A stretch of 64,000 bases of DNA from Comamonas testosteroni ATCC 11996 (GTDB taxonomy: Bacteria > Pseudomonadota > Gammaproteobacteria > Burkholderiales > Burkholderiaceae_C): NCBI RefSeq assembly GCF_000241525.1, contig NZ_AHIL01000008.1:1-64000 (forward strand), given 5' to 3'. This document shows, one piece after another, positions 9,009-17,504 of the stretch. Under the pieces are notes generated by a model. That model made no database searches and was not told the origin of the DNA. It saw only the letters and a list, made by a program, of their open reading frames with translations. Position numbers and translations under genes: made by a program. Every line of letters starts with the position of its first letter. Within the stretch, counting starts at the first letter, position 1.

Positions 9009-10367
9009 ATGACTGGCTTGAAAAATGCCGGCGGTGCTCTGCTTGCGCGGCTGACATCGGCTCTGCAAAAACACCCCAAGCGCGCCACGGCGGCGCTGGC
9101 GACTGTTTTGCTGACCGGTGGCAGCGGCGCCTTCGCAGTGGCCAGCCTGGGCCCCGACCCCGCCGACCTCCCCGTACGCACACTGACCGAACCCGTCACC
9201 TCCCTGGCCGCCGGCCAGGATCTGGCCGATCTGACGGATCTGCAGTCCTTCTCCCTGTACCGCTCCGAATACACCCGCAGCAACGACACCACCGAGTCGC
9301 TGCTGCAGCGCCTTGGCATTGCCGACCCGCAGGCTGCAGCCTTCATGCGCAGCAACGAAGCCGTGCGCCAGAACGTGCTGGGCCGCGCCGGCCGACTGGT
9401 GTCAGCGGAGACCACGCCCGACCAGCAGCTGAGCCAGCTGACCGTGCGCTGGGCCCCCAGCGAAGACGGCAGCTTTCAGCGCCTGACCGTGGAACGCGTG
9501 GACGGCAAGCTGCAGTCCAAGATCGAGACCGGCAAGCTCACGGCCAGCCCCCGCCTCGCGGGTGGCGTGATTCGCTCCTCCTTCTTTGCCGCCACGGATG
9601 CTTCTGACATTCCCGACAGTGTCTCCATGCAGATGGCCGACATCTTCCAGGGCGAGCTGGACTTCCGCCGCGGCCTGCGCAAGGGCGACCGTTTTGCCGT
9701 GGTCTATGAATCGCTGGAAGCCGACGGCGAGCCACTGCGCGCCGGCCGCGTGCTGAGCACCGAGTTCTACAACAATGGCAAGTCGCATCAGGCCATGTGG
9801 TTCCAGGAAGCCGGCAAGAAAGGCGCCTACTACACGCTGGACGGCAAGAGCCTGCGCCAGGCCTATCTGAACTACCCCGTGGAGTTCTCGCGCATCAGCA
9901 GCGGTTTTTCCATGCGCGTCCACCCCATCCAGAAAACCTGGCGCGCTCATCTGGGCACCGACTTCGCTGCCCCCACGGGCACCAAGGTGCGCACCGTGGG
10001 CGACGGCGTCGTGTCCTTTGCCGGCGTACAAAACGGTTACGGCAATGTGATCTTTGTCGATCACGCCAACCAGCACACCACCGTGTATGCCCACCTGAGC
10101 CGCATCGACGTCAAGCACGGTCAACGCGTGGACCAGGGCGACATCATCGGCGCCGTGGGCTCCACAGGCTGGGCCACCGGCCCTCACCTGCACTTCGAGT
10201 TCCGCGACAAGGGCGAGCAGCGCGACCCGCTGACCATTGCCCAGATCACCGATGCGGCCCAGCCCATCTCCAAGGCCGCCCGCCCGGCCTTCGAGCAGCA
10301 GGCAGCGCAGATGCGCATCGAACTCAACGCCGGCACACAGTCGTTCGCCGTGGCCAGCGTACGCTGA
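9009..10367 (+). CDS. M23 family metallopeptidase (LytM-type endopeptidase)
   Basis: A membrane-anchored cell-wall endopeptidase that probably cuts peptide crosslinks of peptidoglycan in the periplasm. After a short cytoplasmic start there is one hydrophobic anchor (RATAALATVLLTGGSGAFAVASL). A long middle region with an OapA/CsgG-like substrate-domain feel (residues about 80-270) precedes the C-terminal LytM domain. Zinc ligands are visible as HLGTDF (H314, D318) and HLHFEF (H395), with H393 catalytic. The start is uncertain: the frame is open to 8916, but codons before 9009 have AT-rich usage and no ribosome site. ATG 9009 has AAGGA 12 bases upstream and overlaps the TGA of a two-codon frame at 9001. 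A strong terminator follows. AnmK next door fits a wall-turnover theme. Confidence 0.9.
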   Translation: MTGLKNAGGALLARLTSALQKHPKRATAALATVLLTGGSGAFAVASLGPDPADLPVRTLTEPVTSLAAGQDLADLTDLQSFSLYRSEYTRSNDTTESLLQRLGIADPQAAAFMRSNEAVRQNVLGRAGRLVSAETTPDQQLSQLTVRWAPSEDGSFQRLTVERVDGKLQSKIETGKLTASPRLAGGVIRSSFFAATDASDIPDSVSMQMADIFQGELDFRRGLRKGDRFAVVYESLEADGEPLRAGRVLSTEFYNNGKSHQAMWFQEAGKKGAYYTLDGKSLRQAYLNYPVEFSRISSGFSMRVHPIQKTWRAHLGTDFAAPTGTKVRTVGDGVVSFAGVQNGYGNVIFVDHANQHTTVYAHLSRIDVKHGQRVDQGDIIGAVGSTGWATGPHLHFEFRDKGEQRDPLTIAQITDAAQPISKAARPAFEQQAAQMRIELNAGTQSFAVASVR

Positions 10368-10390
10368 TCCACTGCCGCGAAACAACCTGA

Positions 10391-10414
10391 GGGCTGCAAA
10401 TTGCAGCCCTTTTT
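10391..10414 (+). terminator. Intrinsic terminator after the M23 peptidase
   Basis: GGGCTGCAA and TTGCAGCCC pair around a single A, followed by T5. It separates the peptidase gene from anmK, so anmK needs its own promoter in the next 95 bases. Confidence 0.85.
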
Positions 10415-10509
10415 CATTGGCGCATCAGGATCGTTTGCAGCGACCGCCAGGAAAGCCGCAAACGCTACAGCTAAGATAGTAAACCGCACGCCAACCCGTC
10501 TTATCTGCC

Positions 10510-11649
10510 ATGCCCAATGCCATTGAACAAGCCGCTCAAAGCTCCCTCTATATCGGCCTGATGTCCGGTACATCGCTGGACGGCGTCGACGGGGTTCTTG
10601 TGGACTTCAGCCAGGGAACGCGAGTGCTGCAACATGCCAGCTGCGGCTTCGACGCGGCGTTGCGCGCCGAGTTGCTGGCCCTCAACACCACTGGCGGCCA
10701 GGATGAGCTGCATCGCGCCGCCCTGGCCGCCAATGCACTGGTGCGCCACTATGCACAGGTGGTGCAGCAACTGCTGACTGCAGCCGGCGTCCAGGCCAGG
10801 CAGATCGCGGCCATAGGCGCCCATGGCCAGACTGTGCGCCACCGTCCGCAGATGTTCGATGGCACGGGCTATACGCTGCAGCTCAACAGTCCCGCCCTGC
10901 TGGCCGAGCTGACCCGCATCACCGTCGTCGCGGACCTGCGCAGCCGCGATGTGGCGGCGGGTGGCCAGGGTGCGCCGCTGGTGCCGGCATTTCATCAAAG
11001 CGTGTTTGGCAAGCCCGGGGAAACAGCCCTGGTGCTCAATATCGGCGGCATTGCCAATCTCAGCGTGCTGGGTGCCGACGGCTCGGTGCTGGGCTTCGAT
11101 ACCGGCACCGGCAATGCGCTGATGGACGGCTGGTGCCTGCGCCATACCGGCAAGAGCTATGACGAGAGCGGCCGGTGGGCCGCCAGCGGCAAGGTCCTGC
11201 CCGATCTGCTGGCCGCCATGCTGGGCGATCCCTATCTGGCCCAGGAGCCGCCCAAGAGCACGGGGCGCGATCTGTTTCACGCCGACTGGCTGCAGCGGCA
11301 TCTGCAGCAGCATCCGGCGCAGGCCGCCGCAGTCGATGTACAGGCGACCCTGACCGAATTCACGGCCGCCAGCTGCGCCCATGCTGTGCAGCGTTTCGGC
11401 AGAGGCGGCACCGAGCTGCTGGTATGCGGCGGCGGTGCACTGAACACCTATCTGATGCAACGCCTGGCCGCCCTGCTGCCGGGCGTGAAGGTGAGTTCCA
11501 CGGCAGAGCACGGCCTGCCCCCGCTGGAGGTGGAAGCCGCCGCCTTTGCCTGGCTGGCACGCCAATGCCTGCTGGGCCTGCCCGGCAATCTGGCCAGCGT
11601 GACGGGCGCCAGCGGTCCGCGCATTCTGGGCGCCATCCACCCCGCTTGA
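10510..11649 (+). CDS. anmK: Anhydro-N-acetylmuramic acid kinase
   Basis: Phosphorylates and opens 1,6-anhydro-MurNAc released during wall turnover, giving MurNAc-6-phosphate for recycling. The 379-aa product has the N-terminal ATP-binding signature LYIGLMSGTSLDGVDGVL, GAHGQTVRH, DLRSRDVAAGGQGAPLVPAFH (which carries the catalytic Asp region), NIGGIANLS, DTGTGNALMD, and the C-terminal CGGGALN block. All family blocks are present and the length is normal. It is convergent with the monooxygenase gene, 27 bases between stops. Confidence 0.96.
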   Translation: MPNAIEQAAQSSLYIGLMSGTSLDGVDGVLVDFSQGTRVLQHASCGFDAALRAELLALNTTGGQDELHRAALAANALVRHYAQVVQQLLTAAGVQARQIAAIGAHGQTVRHRPQMFDGTGYTLQLNSPALLAELTRITVVADLRSRDVAAGGQGAPLVPAFHQSVFGKPGETALVLNIGGIANLSVLGADGSVLGFDTGTGNALMDGWCLRHTGKSYDESGRWAASGKVLPDLLAAMLGDPYLAQEPPKSTGRDLFHADWLQRHLQQHPAQAAAVDVQATLTEFTAASCAHAVQRFGRGGTELLVCGGGALNTYLMQRLAALLPGVKVSSTAEHGLPPLEVEAAAFAWLARQCLLGLPGNLASVTGASGPRILGAIHPA

Positions 11650-11676
11650 AGCGCAGACGCCGGCCCGCCTGCAGGC

Positions 11677-13029
11677 TCAGGCCGCTACTGCGGCATCCGC
11701 CTGCGCCTTGTGCTGCACGGCCGGCAGATCGGGCAAGCCGAAATGACCGCGCAGCGTGCTGCTCTGGTAGTCGCTGCGAAACAGCCCGCGCTTGCGCAAG
11801 ATGGGCACGACCTCGCTGGCAAACAGCTCCAGCTGCTGCGTGATCACCGGTGGCATCACATTGAAGCCATCGGCGGCGCCAGTGCGGAACCAGTCTTCGA
11901 TGGTGTCCGCCACCTGCTCGGGCGTGCCGGCGATCGCCAGATGCCCGCGCGCCCCTGCCAGTCGCTTGAGCAACTGGCGCAGCGTGAGCCCATCGCGCAG
12001 CGTGGTCTCCACATAACCCATGGCGCGGCTCCTGGAAGCCTCCACCTGCGCGGGGTCCGGAAAGTCGTCGCGCGTCAGGCGGCGGTCCAGCGGCAGGCCG
12101 CTGAAATCATGGCCGCCAAAGCGGGCCGACAGGCGCCCCAGTCCCACGTCGATGCTGGTCAGACTGTCGAGCTCCTCCCACACCTGACGGGCTTCGTACT
12201 CCGTGGAGCCGATCGCGGCGCTGATGCCCGGCAGGATCACGATGCCCTCGGCACTGCGCCCCAGGGACTTCGCCTGTCCCTTGATATCGGCATAAAAGCC
12301 TTGCGCCGACTCCTTGCTGCCATGCGCCGTGAATATGGCCTCGGCCCATTGCGCGGCAAAGGCCCGGCCGGTGTCGGACTGCCCGGCCTGCACCAGCACC
12401 GGACGGCCCTGGGGACTGCCTGGCACATTCAGCGGTCCGCGCGTACGGATATGCGTGCCCGCATAGTTGACGGGGCGCACCTGGCCGATGTCCAGGTACT
12501 GACCCGATGCGGCATCGTCCACCACCGCAGCGCCCGGAAAGCTGCGCCACAGCGCATCCACTGCGGCCACGAATTCCTCGGCGATGCGGTAGCGCTCGGC
12601 ATGCTCCACGTTCTCTTGCAGCCCGTAGTTTTCACCGGCCCTGGGCAGCCAGGAGGTCACGATATTCCAGCCTGCCCGGCCCTTGGACAGGTGATCCAGC
12701 GTGGCGAACTGCCGCGCCAGCGTATAGGGCAGGCTGTAGGTGGTGGAAGCCGTTCCGATCAGCCCGATACGCTCGGTATGCTGCGCCAGCGCCGCCAGCA
12801 GCAGCAACGGTTCGAGCTGGCCCGAAGAGGCCATTTGCCCGCTGTCGGGCCCGACCAGCCCGTCGGCCAGAAACACGGCATCGAACTTGGCAGCCTCGGC
12901 AATGCGGGCGGCATCCACATACAGTTGCAGATCGGTCAGTGCCTTGGGATTGGCGCCGGGGTGACGCCAGGCACCTTCATGGTGGCCTCGCGTCATCAGA
13001 AACAGGTTCAGGTGTAGTTGTCGCGTCAT
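11677..13029 (-). CDS. FMN-dependent monooxygenase, NtaA/SnaA/DszA family
   Basis: A 450-aa luciferase-like flavin monooxygenase. Members use FMNH2 from a separate reductase to oxidise substrates such as nitrilotriacetate, pristinamycin precursors, dibenzothiophene sulfone or dimethyl sulfone. The start LHLNLFLMTRGHHEGAWRHPGA, TASTTYSLPYTLARQFATLDHLSKGRAGWNIVTS and VLVQAGQSDTGRAFAAQWAEAIF are diagnostic for this branch rather than for SsuD. It is the last gene of a unit with a nitrate/sulfonate-type ABC transporter, 12 bases after the ATPase stop, so the substrate is probably an imported organosulfur or similar small compound. No flavin reductase gene is present in the window. Confidence 0.9.
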   Translation of the reverse strand: MTRQLHLNLFLMTRGHHEGAWRHPGANPKALTDLQLYVDAARIAEAAKFDAVFLADGLVGPDSGQMASSGQLEPLLLLAALAQHTERIGLIGTASTTYSLPYTLARQFATLDHLSKGRAGWNIVTSWLPRAGENYGLQENVEHAERYRIAEEFVAAVDALWRSFPGAAVVDDAASGQYLDIGQVRPVNYAGTHIRTRGPLNVPGSPQGRPVLVQAGQSDTGRAFAAQWAEAIFTAHGSKESAQGFYADIKGQAKSLGRSAEGIVILPGISAAIGSTEYEARQVWEELDSLTSIDVGLGRLSARFGGHDFSGLPLDRRLTRDDFPDPAQVEASRSRAMGYVETTLRDGLTLRQLLKRLAGARGHLAIAGTPEQVADTIEDWFRTGAADGFNVMPPVITQQLELFASEVVPILRKRGLFRSDYQSSTLRGHFGLPDLPAVQHKAQADAAVAA

Positions 13030-13041
13030 GGCAAGCTTCTT

Positions 13042-13767
13042 TCAGACAAATTCGGCTTCCACTCCCAGACTGCGCAGCAAGGTCGCGCGCAGCTGCATGA
13101 AAGCGGGGTGATCGGGTCGCCGCGGATGGGCCAGATCCAGCGCATGGTCTTCGGCGATCTTTCCGTCCCTGAGCACCAGAATCCGGTCTGCCAGCAGCAG
13201 GGACTCGTCCACATCGTGGGTGACCAGGATCACCGTCGGACGTATGCGCTCCACCATGCGCCGCAGCAGGCCCTGCATGCGCATGCGGGTCAGGGCATCC
13301 AGGGCCCCAAAAGGCTCGTCGGCCAGCAGCACATGGGGCTCGCGCAGCAAGGAGCGAGCCAGTGCCGCCCTTTGCTTTTGCCCACCGGACAAAGTGGCAG
13401 GCCAGGCTGCGGCCTTGTCTTCCAGGCCGACCTCGCGCAGCAATTGCAATGCGGCGGAACGGGCCGCCTGCGCGTCCAGCCCCAGCGTCAGGTTGTCCAG
13501 CACCGTGAGCCAGGGCAGCAGGCGCGAATCCTGGAACAGGACGGAGACCTTGCCATGCGCAACTGCCGCGCCCGAACTCCGGGCCTCGGCATCGAGGCTG
13601 GCCAGCGCACGCAGCAGCGTGGTCTTGCCCGAGCCCGACTCCCCCAGCAGTGCCACGAACTGCCCGGGTGCGATATCGAGATGGACGTCATCGAGCACCT
13701 GCTTGCCTTGAAAGCTGCGACTGAAGCCGTGCAGTTGCACGGAACCGGTCAATGATGAATGGCTCAT
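13042..13767 (-). CDS. ABC transporter ATP-binding protein, SsuB/TauB type
   Basis: Energises import with the permease encoded just upstream. The 241-aa product has Walker A LLGESGSGKTTLL (about residues 39-51), the Q-loop VLFQDSRLLPW, signature LSGGQKQRAALARSLL, Walker B VLLADEPFGALD and the switch histidine in ILVTHDVDES. The start at 13767 overlaps the permease stop as ATGA, which fixes it and indicates coupled translation; the frame is open further upstream but inside the permease gene. The C-terminal DLAHPRRPDHPAFMQL matches SsuB-like proteins. Confidence 0.94.
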   Translation of the reverse strand: MSHSSLTGSVQLHGFSRSFQGKQVLDDVHLDIAPGQFVALLGESGSGKTTLLRALASLDAEARSSGAAVAHGKVSVLFQDSRLLPWLTVLDNLTLGLDAQAARSAALQLLREVGLEDKAAAWPATLSGGQKQRAALARSLLREPHVLLADEPFGALDALTRMRMQGLLRRMVERIRPTVILVTHDVDESLLLADRILVLRDGKIAEDHALDLAHPRRPDHPAFMQLRATLLRSLGVEAEFV

Positions 13768-14621
13768 GATCCCAGCGACCTCCGGTAGGACAGCACGCGC
13801 GCCTCCAGGCGCCGCACCGCGGTGTCCGACAGCAGACCCAGCAGCGCGTAGATCAGAATGCCCACCACGATCACATCGGTCTGCCCCCAATCGCGTGCGC
13901 GGTTCATCAAGTAACCGATACCCGTCTGCGTGTTGATCAGCTCCAGCACCACCAGCGCCGTCCAGCACAGCGAGACCGCCATGCGCAGGCCGACAAAAAA
14001 GCCTGGCAAGGCTCCCGGCAGGGCCACCTTGCGAATGAACTCGGCACGCGACAGTCCCAGCGTCTGCGCAAGCTCCACATGACCGATGTCTATGCTGCGC
14101 AGCGCTGCATGCGTGTTGATGTAGATGGGAATCAGCACGGCGGTAAAGATGAGGAAGACCTTCATCGCCTCGCCTATGCCCAGCCAGATGATGGCCAGCG
14201 GAATCAGCGCCAGCGTGGGAACGGCCCGCTTGATCTGCACCAGGCCATCGATCAGGGCCTCGCCGCTGCGGCTCAGTCCGGCGACCAGCGCCAGCAGCAC
14301 GCCCACCACAATGCCCAGAAACAGCCCCGTGTAGGCGCGTCCGGCCGAAGCCAGCAGATGCGGCAGCAGGCTTCCGTCGAGGGCCATTTCATAGCCTGTG
14401 CGCAGGGCCTGCGACGGTGCGGTCAGCGTCTCGGGCGAGAGATAGCCCAGGCGCGACGCCGCCTCCCATACCAGCAGCAGCAGGGCCGGCCCGGCCAGCA
14501 GCATGCCCGGCGACAGGCGGGCAGGCACCAGCGCCGGGGCTTTGCGGTGTGGCGCGGCGAGCGGCGATCCAGTCTGAGACTGCCAGCCGGCCAAGCGCGC
14601 TTCCAGAGGAATCGGTGTCAT
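13764..14621 (-). CDS. ABC transporter permease, SsuC/TauC type
   Basis: A 285-aa inner-membrane permease with about six hydrophobic segments. The cytoplasmic EAA loop is visible as HVELAQTLGLSRAEFIRKVALPGALPGFFVGLRMAVSLCW, and the C-terminal half has LVVLELINTQTGIGYLMNRARDW, both typical of the sulfonate/taurine branch. GGAG lies 8 bases before ATG 14621; a GTG codon directly before it is a possible alternative. It follows the binding-protein gene by 12 bases. Confidence 0.93.
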   Translation of the reverse strand: MTPIPLEARLAGWQSQTGSPLAAPHRKAPALVPARLSPGMLLAGPALLLLVWEAASRLGYLSPETLTAPSQALRTGYEMALDGSLLPHLLASAGRAYTGLFLGIVVGVLLALVAGLSRSGEALIDGLVQIKRAVPTLALIPLAIIWLGIGEAMKVFLIFTAVLIPIYINTHAALRSIDIGHVELAQTLGLSRAEFIRKVALPGALPGFFVGLRMAVSLCWTALVVLELINTQTGIGYLMNRARDWGQTDVIVVGILIYALLGLLSDTAVRRLEARVLSYRRSLGS

Positions 14622-14633
14622 CACGGCAACTCC

Positions 14634-15617
14634 TCAGCGATTGGCGACGATCACGCCGTCATAGCTCGCCACAAAGGAGTCCCTGGCATCCAGACGCTGG
14701 GGCAGACTGCCGGCGCTGTGCAGGATGTCGATGAGCTTCTGGTGGTGAGGCTGAGCCTGTGCAGCGGTCTGGAACTCGAGCGGAGCCTGCGCAGCCTGGA
14801 TGGCAGCCGCACTCTCGGCATCGAGACGCTGGAAGTTGCGCAGGTAATGCTGCTCCCATTCCTTGCGATGGGTATTGCTCCAGCGTCCCGCGCGCACGAA
14901 GGAGGCCAGGAATTCGCGGATGGCCTCGGCCTTCTGCGGATCGGCCAGCACCTCCGGACGGGCATAGATATAGGAAGTGGAAGGCAGCAGCTGACGCTCC
15001 AGTGGATCAGGCACCACACGCGCACCGATCTGCCTGGACAGCCGCGTGACATGCGGCTCGGCAATGGTGGCGACATCCACGGCCCGGGCGCGCAAGGCAT
15101 CGTTGAGCTCGGCCACGCGCAGATGCACCAACGTGACATCCTTGAGCGTCAGGCCCGCCCGATTCAGCGCCTCGATCAGAAAAACCTGGCGCCCCGAGCC
15201 TTCGACATAGCTCACGCGCTTGCCACGCAGATCACTCAGGCGCTCCACCCCCGCGCCGGCATGCTGGAGCAAACGATATTCAGCTCTGGCCCGGGTGAAA
15301 GTCGCGATGATGGGCAGGTTCACGCCTGCGGCCCGCGCCTGTATGGGGGGCGTGTCACCGACATAAGCCATGTCCAGCGCCCCGGCGCGGATGGCCTCGA
15401 AGATGGCCGGACCGCCGGCAAAATTGGGCAGCTCCAGCTGAAAGCCGGTCTTCTTGCGTTCGCCGCTTGCATCCAGCAGATGGCGAATCAGCTCGCTCTG
15501 GTCAGCGACGACCAGCCTGGTCTTGGCGTCCACCGCAGCATGCGCAGCACCGGTGATGCCGGCTGCCGCCATTGCCAGCCATGAAGGCCCGGCCAGCAGA
15601 AATCGACGCTTGTCCAC
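14634..15617 (-). CDS. ABC transporter substrate-binding protein, SsuA/nitrate type
   Basis: Periplasmic binding protein of 327 aa. The N-terminus KRRFLLAGPSWLAMAAAG ends in GAAHA and looks like an export signal; the RR-F-L-L pattern suggests possible Tat export. The NMT1/THI5-like fold is seen in LPNFAGGPAIFEAIRAGALDMAYVGDTPPIQARAAGVN and LRGKRVSYVEGSGRQVFLIEALNRAGL. GTG 15617 is preferred because GGGAG precedes it and the signal peptide begins there; an upstream in-frame start would add 41 unrelated residues. It is the first gene of the transporter-monooxygenase operon. Confidence 0.88.
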   Translation of the reverse strand: MDKRRFLLAGPSWLAMAAAGITGAAHAAVDAKTRLVVADQSELIRHLLDASGERKKTGFQLELPNFAGGPAIFEAIRAGALDMAYVGDTPPIQARAAGVNLPIIATFTRARAEYRLLQHAGAGVERLSDLRGKRVSYVEGSGRQVFLIEALNRAGLTLKDVTLVHLRVAELNDALRARAVDVATIAEPHVTRLSRQIGARVVPDPLERQLLPSTSYIYARPEVLADPQKAEAIREFLASFVRAGRWSNTHRKEWEQHYLRNFQRLDAESAAAIQAAQAPLEFQTAAQAQPHHQKLIDILHSAGSLPQRLDARDSFVASYDGVIVANR

Positions 15618-15932
15618 TTTCTTCTCCCATGAATGCAATGGGGCAGATGCTAGGGAGCCGTCGATCGATTCAAAAATATTGATTTCAAATTTGGAAACAA
15701 CCAACTCATCCGAGCGCCGGTGCCGGTCCAGCGGACGCACATGGATTTCGCTGTGCTGTCAGGCACTTAAGACGGCAGGCGTCCATCGAGGCCAGGCGCA
15801 CGAACGCACAACAAGCTTTGATTCAGCAATATGCTCATGAAATCAATGTTGTAGAAGCCCGGGGAAATGGGCGCCCGCCCGGGCCTCTGCCCATCAAGGC
15901 ACAGGCCATCGGCAGGCCTGATGCTCGCAATG
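15618..15932. other. Intergenic region, presumed promoter of the ABC operon
   Basis: About 315 bases with no convincing gene. The stretch next to the binding-protein gene is AT-rich (about 15660-15700) and probably carries the operon promoter on the minus strand. I cannot place -35 and -10 boxes with confidence. Confidence 0.4.
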
Positions 15933-15976
15933 CAAAAAAGCAGCCCGACCCACCAGTAGCCGGACTGCTTTTTCGC
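15933..15976 (-). terminator. Intrinsic terminator after azgA
   Basis: AAAAAGCAGTCCGGC and GTCGGGCTGCTTTTTT (minus strand) pair with a short loop and end in T6. It lies 65 bases past the permease stop. The A-run on the other side makes it potentially bidirectional. Confidence 0.8.
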
Positions 15977-16040
15977 ATCTTGGATGTCCTGCCCGGCTGG
16001 CTCCTTCGAGCCATGCCGGGTTCGATCAGCGCCTGAAGAC

Positions 16041-17342
16041 TCAGTGACCGCCGACGTAGATGAACTTGAACAGGAACAGGGCAGCAATCACCCACATGAT
16101 CCAGTGCACCTCCTTGACCTTGCCCGTGAACAGCTTGAGCACGGCATAGGTGATGAAGCCGAAGGCCAGACCGTTGGCGATGGAGTAGGTGAAAGGCATC
16201 ATCAGCGCGGTGACGACTGCCGGTATGGCTTCGGTGGTTTCATCCCACTGCACTTCCGTCAGATCACGCAGCATCAGGCAGGCCACGAACAGCAGCGCAG
16301 GTGCGGTGGCATAGCCGGGCACCACACCGGCCAGCGGCGCGATGAACAGACAGGCCAGGAACAGCATGGCAACCGTGAGAGCCGTCAGGCCCGTACGACC
16401 GCCAGCCTGCACACCGGCAGCGCTTTCCACATAGGCGGTGGTGCTGGAAGTACCCAGGATGGAGCCCACGAAAATCGCGCCCGAATCGGCCAGCAGCGAG
16501 CGGTTGAAACGTCCCATGCGCTCAGGCACCAGCAGGCCGGCGCGGCGCGCCACGCCCATCAGCGTGCCGGTGGCGTCAAACAGCTCCACCAGGAAGAACA
16601 CCAGCACCACATTGAGGAAGCCCGTGGTCAGCGCCGTCTTGATGTCGAGCTTCATGAAGGTGGGCTCGATGGAGGGAGGCGCCGAGAAGATGCCGTGGAA
16701 GGTGTTGCCGCCAAAGAAGAACGAGGCCACGGTCACGGCCAGAATACCGATCAGCAATGCGCCCGGCACCTTGAGGCGGTCCAGCACCACGATCAGCAAA
16801 AAGCCCAGCAGCGCCATGATGACCTCGGGCTTGTGCAGATCGCCCAGCGTCACATAGGTGTTCTGGTCGGCAGCAACCACACCGGCGGTCTTGAGCGCGA
16901 TCAGCGCCAGGAACAGTCCCAGCCCGACGGTGATGGACACACGTATGGACTGCGGTATGCCCTTGATGATGAGCTCACGCAAGCCCAGCATCGTGCAGAT
17001 CAGGAACAGACATCCCGAGACGAACACCGCACCCAGGGCAGCCTCCCACGTATAGCCCATCTTGAGCACCACCACGTAGGCAAAATAGGCGTTCAGCCCC
17101 ATGCCCGGCGCCAGCGCAATCGGGTAGTTGGCATACAGCGCCATGATGGTCGAGCCCAGCGCTGCGATCAGGCAGGTGGCGACAAAGACCGAGCCCTTTG
17201 GCATGCCCGCATCCCCCAGAATGGAGGGGTTGACGAACATGATGTAGGCCATTGAAAGAAAGGTCGTCAGCCCTGCGACCAGTTCCGTGCGCACATTGGT
17301 GTTGTGCTCCCTGAGTTTGAATATCCGCTCTGTCCAGTTCAT
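16041..17342 (-). CDS. AzgA-type hypoxanthine/guanine permease (NCS2 superfamily)
   Basis: A 433-aa, roughly 12- to 14-span purine permease. The start MNWTERIFKLREHNTNVRTELVAG, then GLTTFLSMAYIMFVNP, PIALAPGMGLNAYFA, FVSGCLFL, LGTSSTTAYVESAAGVQAGGRTGL and the C-terminal TYSIANGLAFGF are conserved in the AzgA group (E. coli YgfQ/YjcD/AdeP relatives), which moves hypoxanthine, guanine or adenine rather than xanthine or uracil. The start at 17342 matches the family; the frame extends 46 codons into the intergenic hairpin region without similarity. It lies 162 bases after xdhB on the same strand, so uptake and oxidation of purines are probably co-expressed. Confidence 0.92.
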   Translation of the reverse strand: MNWTERIFKLREHNTNVRTELVAGLTTFLSMAYIMFVNPSILGDAGMPKGSVFVATCLIAALGSTIMALYANYPIALAPGMGLNAYFAYVVVLKMGYTWEAALGAVFVSGCLFLICTMLGLRELIIKGIPQSIRVSITVGLGLFLALIALKTAGVVAADQNTYVTLGDLHKPEVIMALLGFLLIVVLDRLKVPGALLIGILAVTVASFFFGGNTFHGIFSAPPSIEPTFMKLDIKTALTTGFLNVVLVFFLVELFDATGTLMGVARRAGLLVPERMGRFNRSLLADSGAIFVGSILGTSSTTAYVESAAGVQAGGRTGLTALTVAMLFLACLFIAPLAGVVPGYATAPALLFVACLMLRDLTEVQWDETTEAIPAVVTALMMPFTYSIANGLAFGFITYAVLKLFTGKVKEVHWIMWVIAALFLFKFIYVGGH

Positions 17343-17399
17343 TGCATAGTCTCCGTGTTGTTTTGCATGCGAGGCGCAACGCGAGGAACGCGCCCGGTC

Positions 17400-17424
17400 C
17401 TGCGCCGCCAAATGAGCGGCGCAG
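17400..17424 (-). promoter_or_regulatory. Intercistronic hairpin between xdhB and azgA
   Basis: CTGCGCCGC and GCGGCGCAG form a perfect 9-bp stem with a 7-base loop. There is no U-tract. In a shared transcript it could shield the xdhAB part from 3' decay or lower azgA expression. Confidence 0.4.
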
Positions 17425-17504
17425 CACATGGCCTTGCCCCGCGGCAAACAGCCATGACTCAAATGGCTGCCGCCCCGCAAGGCGACAACACCTGTGAGGA
17501 AAAA

